A stretch of DNA of 64,000 nt from Methylobacterium pseudosasicola (GTDB taxonomy: Bacteria > Pseudomonadota > Alphaproteobacteria > Rhizobiales > Beijerinckiaceae), in NCBI RefSeq assembly GCF_900114535.1, contig NZ_FOTK01000004.1, forward strand, positions 62,001-126,000, in the 5' to 3' direction. This document shows, piece after piece, positions 60,232-64,000 of this stretch. A program made the translations under genes and the position numbers. The first letter of the stretch is position 1. Each line of letters begins with the position of its first letter. The notes beneath the pieces were generated by a model. The model did no database searches, was not told the DNA's origin, and saw nothing but the letters and a program-made list of their open reading frames with translations.

Positions 60232-60411
60232 GCCGCCTCCAAGGCGTGTCATCCGGCGGGGTTTGACGGTCCGCAACGGTCGGCCGTCGCCGGATCGACC
60301 TGCGGGTCCGGCGCGACAGCTTGGCGCGGGCCGGGCGTTGCTTGAACGCCCTCGCGCAATGCGCAACGCTTCCGGCCGGCCGCGAATCGGCGGCCCGCCG
60401 GGGGGCGCGGG

Positions 60412-61632
60412 ATGGACGTTCGGAACACGGTTTCGGCTGAGAGGCCCGAGCGTGGTGGAGAGATCGCCTTCGACCAGTCGCTCGCCGGGCTGGCCGGGAT
60501 CGTCGTGAAGGGGTTTTTGCTGTCGCTGGCCACCTCCGGCATCTACCGGTTCTGGTACGCGACGAACCTGCGGCGGTTCTTCTGGAGCCGCACCCTCGTC
60601 GACGGCTCGCCCGCCGCCTATACCGGCCGCGGCGAGGATCTGTTTGTCGGATTCCTCGTGGCGATCGTGGTCCTGGCGCCGATCTTCGCCGGCCTGTCCG
60701 CCCTTTCGCTGCTCCTGCCCGACTCCCCGGTCATCGCCTACGGCCTTGGCTTCGTCGCGCTGTTCCTCCTCGGGCAGTTCGCACTCTATCGCGGGCGGCG
60801 CTACCGGGCCTCGCGGACCCTGTGGCGCGGCATCCGCCTCGGCCAGGATGGTTCGGGTCTGGTCTACGCCGTTTTGGCCGCGGGCTGGTGGATCGTCGTC
60901 CTGGCGACCTTCGGTCTTGCCTTCCCGTTCATGCGCGCGGCCCTCGAACGCTACCGCATTCGCCATACCCTAGTCGGTACGAGCCGGATGGAATCCCGGG
61001 CACGCGGTTTGGCTGTGCTGCCAAGCTGGCTGCTGATATGGGCCGTGGTTGTCGGAACGGTCGTTGCACTGACGATCCTGGCCATGCTGGGTATTCATGC
61101 CAGAGGCAGCCGCCTCGGTGAGGTTGTGCTGCCCATCCTGACTATCCTGGTGACCCTTCCCGTTCCGGCGTTGTATCCATTCTACCGCGCCCGCGAGACC
61201 CGAGCCTTCCTGAGCGCCATCCGTCTCGGCGAGGTCCGTCTCGTCTCGCAGATGAAAGCGTGGGACCTCTACCGGCCGTATCTGGCCTATCTCGTCCAGT
61301 GTCTGAAGCTCGGCATCCTGATCACCGTGGCAGCGGCCATCGTCGTGGTGATCATGATGGTGTCCGGCGACGCGGTCGCGCACAGCGTCCGGTTTGCGAT
61401 CGGTGCGGTCATCGTCGTGGCCCTGTATGCCTGGTACCTCGTGTCCTCGGTCGTCCTCTATGTCCGCGTGTTGAAGGCCGGCCTCTGGCGCGCGGTCGCC
61501 GAGACCACGCGGATCTCGGATGTGGCCGCCCTGGCAGCGATCGTCGCCTCGGCCGGCGGCATGAGCAGTAGCCTGGGCGAGGGCATGGCCGACGCCCTCG
61601 ACGTGGGCGGCGTCCTCGATATCGGGTTCTGA
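60412..61632 (+). CDS. DUF898 (YjgN-like) membrane protein
   Basis: A 406-residue protein with repeated units of hydrophobic helices and conserved motifs FLLSLATSGIYRFWYATNLRRFFWSRT and FALYRGRRYRASRTLWRGIRL, as in the DUF898/YjgN family. The function of the family is not known. It starts 11 nt before the M48 gene's GTG ends its gap, i.e. the two are co-transcribed, an arrangement seen repeatedly for DUF898 and M48 genes. Confidence 0.87.
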   Translation: MDVRNTVSAERPERGGEIAFDQSLAGLAGIVVKGFLLSLATSGIYRFWYATNLRRFFWSRTLVDGSPAAYTGRGEDLFVGFLVAIVVLAPIFAGLSALSLLLPDSPVIAYGLGFVALFLLGQFALYRGRRYRASRTLWRGIRLGQDGSGLVYAVLAAGWWIVVLATFGLAFPFMRAALERYRIRHTLVGTSRMESRARGLAVLPSWLLIWAVVVGTVVALTILAMLGIHARGSRLGEVVLPILTILVTLPVPALYPFYRARETRAFLSAIRLGEVRLVSQMKAWDLYRPYLAYLVQCLKLGILITVAAAIVVVIMMVSGDAVAHSVRFAIGAVIVVALYAWYLVSSVVLYVRVLKAGLWRAVAETTRISDVAALAAIVASAGGMSSSLGEGMADALDVGGVLDIGF

Positions 61633-61642
61633 GGGACCGGAC

Positions 61643-62731
61643 GTGACGGCACTCACCGGCGCGGGCCGCTACTTCGACGGTCGCACCACACGGCCCGTCC
61701 CGGTCTCCCTGCGCCTCGAAGCCGGACGCTTGGAAGTGTCGGGCCCGGATCTCCGCCGGGACTGGAACGGCCTCGACCTGCGGGCCGAGGACGCGCGCCC
61801 GCCCCTGATGCGGGTCGGGCCGGCGGATACGCCGGAGCGGGTCGAGTTCTCCGACGAGGCCCTGGCCGCGGCCCTCGAAGCGCTCTGTCCGGACTTGCAT
61901 GCAGGCGCGGCCACGGAGGGCATCACCCTGAAGGTGACGCTCTGGTCGATGGCGGCCGGGATCGCGCTCCTCGGGCTCGCGGCCTTTGGCGTGCCGGTCC
62001 TGGCCGACGCCCTGGCGCCGCTGGTGCCCGTGGCGGTGGAGGAGCGCATCGGTGCCGCGACCGAGAAGCAGATCGGGTATCTGCTCGGCAACCCAGCGGC
62101 CTGTTCCGCGCCGGAGGGGCAGGCCGCCCTGGACCGGCTGGTGACCGAGCTCGGTGCGGGCCTGCCGCCGGGCCTGCACGTGAGCGTGCGCCGCTCGACG
62201 ACGGCCAACGCCCTGACCCTGCCCGGTGCCCGGGTGATCGTCCTGTCGGACCTGATCGCACAGGCGCAGTCCCCGGACGAGTTTGCCGGCGTGCTCGCCC
62301 ACGAATTCGGCCACGTGGCGGCCCGGGACCCGACCCGGGCGCTGATCCGCAGCTCCGGCATCGCCTACCTGCTTGGCTACCTCGTCGGCGACCTAGCCGG
62401 CTCGGCCGTGATCGTCGCGCTCGGAGAAACCGCGCTCTCCGCCGGCTACAGCCGCGAGGCCGAACGAGCCGCCGACGCCTATTCGGTCGCTGCCATGACC
62501 CGCGCCGGGGGCGATGCGTCCGCCCTCGCGATCCTTCTGGATCGGATCGCCGCCGATACCGGCGAGGACCTCGCCTTCATGCGCAGCCATCCCTTCACGC
62601 GGGATCGCGCCGCGGCGATCCGGGCGCTCGCGGCCGCCGCTCCGCAACCGCTCGAGGGGCGTCGGCCGATCCTCGATGCGCCGTCCTGGGAGGCGCTCAA
62701 GGCGATCTGCGCGGCCCCCGCATCGCGGTAG
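61643..62731 (+). CDS. M48 family metalloprotease
   Basis: A 362-residue protease starting at GTG. An N-terminal beta-rich part (residues 1-90) precedes a membrane helix (LWSMAAGIALLGLAAFGVPVLA); the catalytic motif is AHEFGHVAARDP and the third zinc ligand region is SREAERAADAYSV. It resembles the periplasmic or membrane-facing M48 proteases encoded with DUF898 proteins. GTG lies 10 nt after the DUF898 stop. Substrate unknown. Confidence 0.88.
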   Translation: MTALTGAGRYFDGRTTRPVPVSLRLEAGRLEVSGPDLRRDWNGLDLRAEDARPPLMRVGPADTPERVEFSDEALAAALEALCPDLHAGAATEGITLKVTLWSMAAGIALLGLAAFGVPVLADALAPLVPVAVEERIGAATEKQIGYLLGNPAACSAPEGQAALDRLVTELGAGLPPGLHVSVRRSTTANALTLPGARVIVLSDLIAQAQSPDEFAGVLAHEFGHVAARDPTRALIRSSGIAYLLGYLVGDLAGSAVIVALGETALSAGYSREAERAADAYSVAAMTRAGGDASALAILLDRIAADTGEDLAFMRSHPFTRDRAAAIRALAAAAPQPLEGRRPILDAPSWEALKAICAAPASR

Positions 62732-63122
62732 AGCGCGCCGCCGAAGTGTGGATCGGTTCAGCAACTCCCTCGTCATCCTCGCGGGCGCAAACGGTGCGGT
62801 ACACCCTCGAAAGCAGCCCCTTCGGAAGCGGACGGAGCCGCCAGCGCCTCTCGTCGAAGTCATCGATTGCGCCCAAACAAGTCGGTAACGCCTTCTGCCG
62901 AAAGCGGATGGAATTGTGATGATTGCGATGCTTGTGACCAGGAAATGAAATTGAGCGGCTGATCTATTTATTCGGATCATAGCGCATTAGCAGCGGAGAT
63001 CTGATTTTTGCTTCAAGCATGCGCTGAAAAAACTTGACATGTGCTGATCGCCGATCGTGTTATAGGAAACCTGTCGGCAATTGCTCGGAAGATCCGACGC
63101 TCGGGCCAAGGGAGCGACAAAT
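62732..63122. other. 391-nt intergenic region before the ABC ATPase
   Basis: No gene supported. The second half (about 62920-63065) is AT-richer and holds the promoter at 63034-63063. Confidence 0.5.
63034..63063 (+). promoter_or_regulatory. Sigma-70 type promoter for the ABC transporter gene
   Basis: TTGACA (63034-63039), an 18-nt spacer and TGTTAT (63058-63063), in an AT-rich patch 60 nt before the start codon. Confidence 0.55.
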
Positions 63123-64000
63123 TTGCCGGTGGTGCTCGCGGTGGAGGGGCTGACGAAGCGCTTCGGATCGACCCGGGCGCTCACCGATGCGTCGTTCGAG
63201 CTTCATGCCGGCGAGGTGCTCGCCCTGATGGGGGCCAACGGGGCCGGCAAGTCGACCCTGGTGAAGATCCTGTGCGGCGTCCACGGTGCCGATGCGGGGT
63301 CGATGACCATAGGCGGGACGACGGTCGCGTTCGCCTCGCCGCGGCAGGCGCGGGAGCACGGGATCATCGCCGTGCATCAAACGATCGCCGATGTCGGCGT
63401 CCCGACGCTCTCGGTTGCCGACAACCTGCTGCTCGACCGCTCCTGCACGGGGCGCGGCCCGCTCCTGGCCGGCGGCCGGCGGAGCTTGCGCGCCGCTGGG
63501 GCGATCGCGGCCGGTATCGGCCTCGAACTCGACTTGTCCCGGAGACTCGATGCGCTCTCCATCGCCGAGCGCCAGCTCGTTGCCATCGCGCGCGCCGTCG
63601 CGCACGACCCGGCCGTGCTGATCCTCGACGAGCCGACCGCCAGCCTCTCGGCCCCGGAATCCGAGCGCCTGTTCGCGGTCCTCGACCGGCTCAGGGACCG
63701 GGGCGTCGCGCTGCTCTACATCTCGCACAAGACCGGCGATCTGCGCCGCATCGCTGACCGGATCGTGGTGCTGCGCGATGGCCGGGTCTCCGGCGAATTC
63801 CGCCGGCCGCTGGATCTCGACGCCGCGATCCGGGCGATGGTGGGCCACGCGGTGGGGCAGGTGGCCCGGCGCGATCCGGTACCGGACGGCGCGCCAATCC
63901 TGCGGCTGTCGCAGGCGCGGCTCGCCCCGACCGCTGCGGCCTTCGATCTCGTCGTGCATGCGGGCGAGGTCGTGGCGGTGACCGGGCCGGTGGGCGCCGG
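63123..64000 (+). CDS. Sugar ABC transporter ATP-binding protein, partial (RbsA/XylG-type)
   Basis: The first 292 residues of a tandem-ATPase protein of the ribose/galactose ABC importer family; the rest lies beyond the right edge. First domain: Walker A GANGAGKST near residue 40, signature region LSIAERQLVAIARAVA (the usual replacement of LSGGQ in this family), Walker B VLILDEPTA and the H-loop ISHKT. The second domain begins at ILRLSQARL. The start is TTG at 63123, with GGGAG about 9 nt upstream; GTG at 63129 or 63132 is possible. Permease and binding-protein genes probably follow. Confidence 0.87.
   Translation, partial: MPVVLAVEGLTKRFGSTRALTDASFELHAGEVLALMGANGAGKSTLVKILCGVHGADAGSMTIGGTTVAFASPRQAREHGIIAVHQTIADVGVPTLSVADNLLLDRSCTGRGPLLAGGRRSLRAAGAIAAGIGLELDLSRRLDALSIAERQLVAIARAVAHDPAVLILDEPTASLSAPESERLFAVLDRLRDRGVALLYISHKTGDLRRIADRIVVLRDGRVSGEFRRPLDLDAAIRAMVGHAVGQVARRDPVPDGAPILRLSQARLAPTAAAFDLVVHAGEVVAVTGPVGA

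Noticed and set aside
1..64000. CRISPR arrays, insertion sequences, integrases or prophage genes
   Set aside because: No regularly spaced repeats, transposase motifs or phage structural genes were seen on either strand.

Overview
The window is high-GC DNA, densely packed with genes, from an alphaproteobacterium. It is most likely Methylobacterium/Methylorubrum or a close relative in Methylobacteriaceae. The support is a circularly permuted two-piece tmRNA whose tag reads ANDNFAPVAVAA, a group I intron in tRNA-Arg(CCT), an HWE-type histidine kinase, a short LOV protein, an HTH-metK-trmB cluster, and an sspB...thyA...hflKC-degP...serB/miaA block that resembles Rhizobiales gene order. No rRNA, CRISPR array, insertion sequence or prophage was recognised.

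Left part (1-13.3 kb). A partial MEKHLA-domain gene runs off the left edge. It is followed by a Yellow/MRJP-type secreted protein, an orphan ParA-like ATPase behind an AT-rich intergenic island, an M20 peptidase, and a three-gene periplasmic-type aldehyde/xanthine oxidoreductase operon (PaoABC-like). A near-consensus parS sequence follows that operon. Next come a TacA/TacT-like toxin-antitoxin pair, a single-domain EamA transporter, a glutathione transferase, and an operon of a thermonuclease-like exported protein with an M48 lipoprotein.

Centre (13.3-40 kb). tRNA-Arg(CCT) is interrupted by a 260-nt group I intron. After it come the HTH-metK-trmB block, an HWE kinase, Fe-type sodB, murJ, a type II haloacid dehalogenase, an SRPBCC protein, a stand-alone carbamoyltransferase, nhaA, a DUF4926/DUF6883 pair, divergent tlpA/argH, several hypotheticals, an IalB-like protein, a HAD phosphatase, a short LOV photoreceptor divergent from msrA, mepA, a PRC-barrel protein and a ParB-like nuclease-fold protein. 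Dispersed palindromic repeats sit in several gaps.

Right part (40-64 kb). fumC-DUF4169-RHH and a P450 lead into sspB, which lies directly downstream of ssrA on the same strand. SspB is the ClpXP adaptor for ssrA-tagged proteins, so a trans-translation tagging and delivery module sits in one place. Then come a CPBP protease, thyA, and a strikingly AT-rich dihydrofolate reductase gene in the opposite orientation, probably acquired by transfer. The membrane quality-control group hflK-hflC-degP follows, then serB/miaA, a beta-hydroxyacid dehydrogenase, and a carboxylate-uptake block (DUF3311-mctP divergent from cstA-ybdD). The last genes are TerB, DUF898 and M48 proteins, and the start of a sugar ABC-transporter ATPase that runs off the right edge.

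The most noteworthy items are the intron-split tRNA, the ssrA-sspB adjacency, the transferred DHFR gene beside thyA, the parS-like palindromes, the AT-rich island before the orphan ParA, and several small uncharacterised membrane or toxin-antitoxin-like genes.
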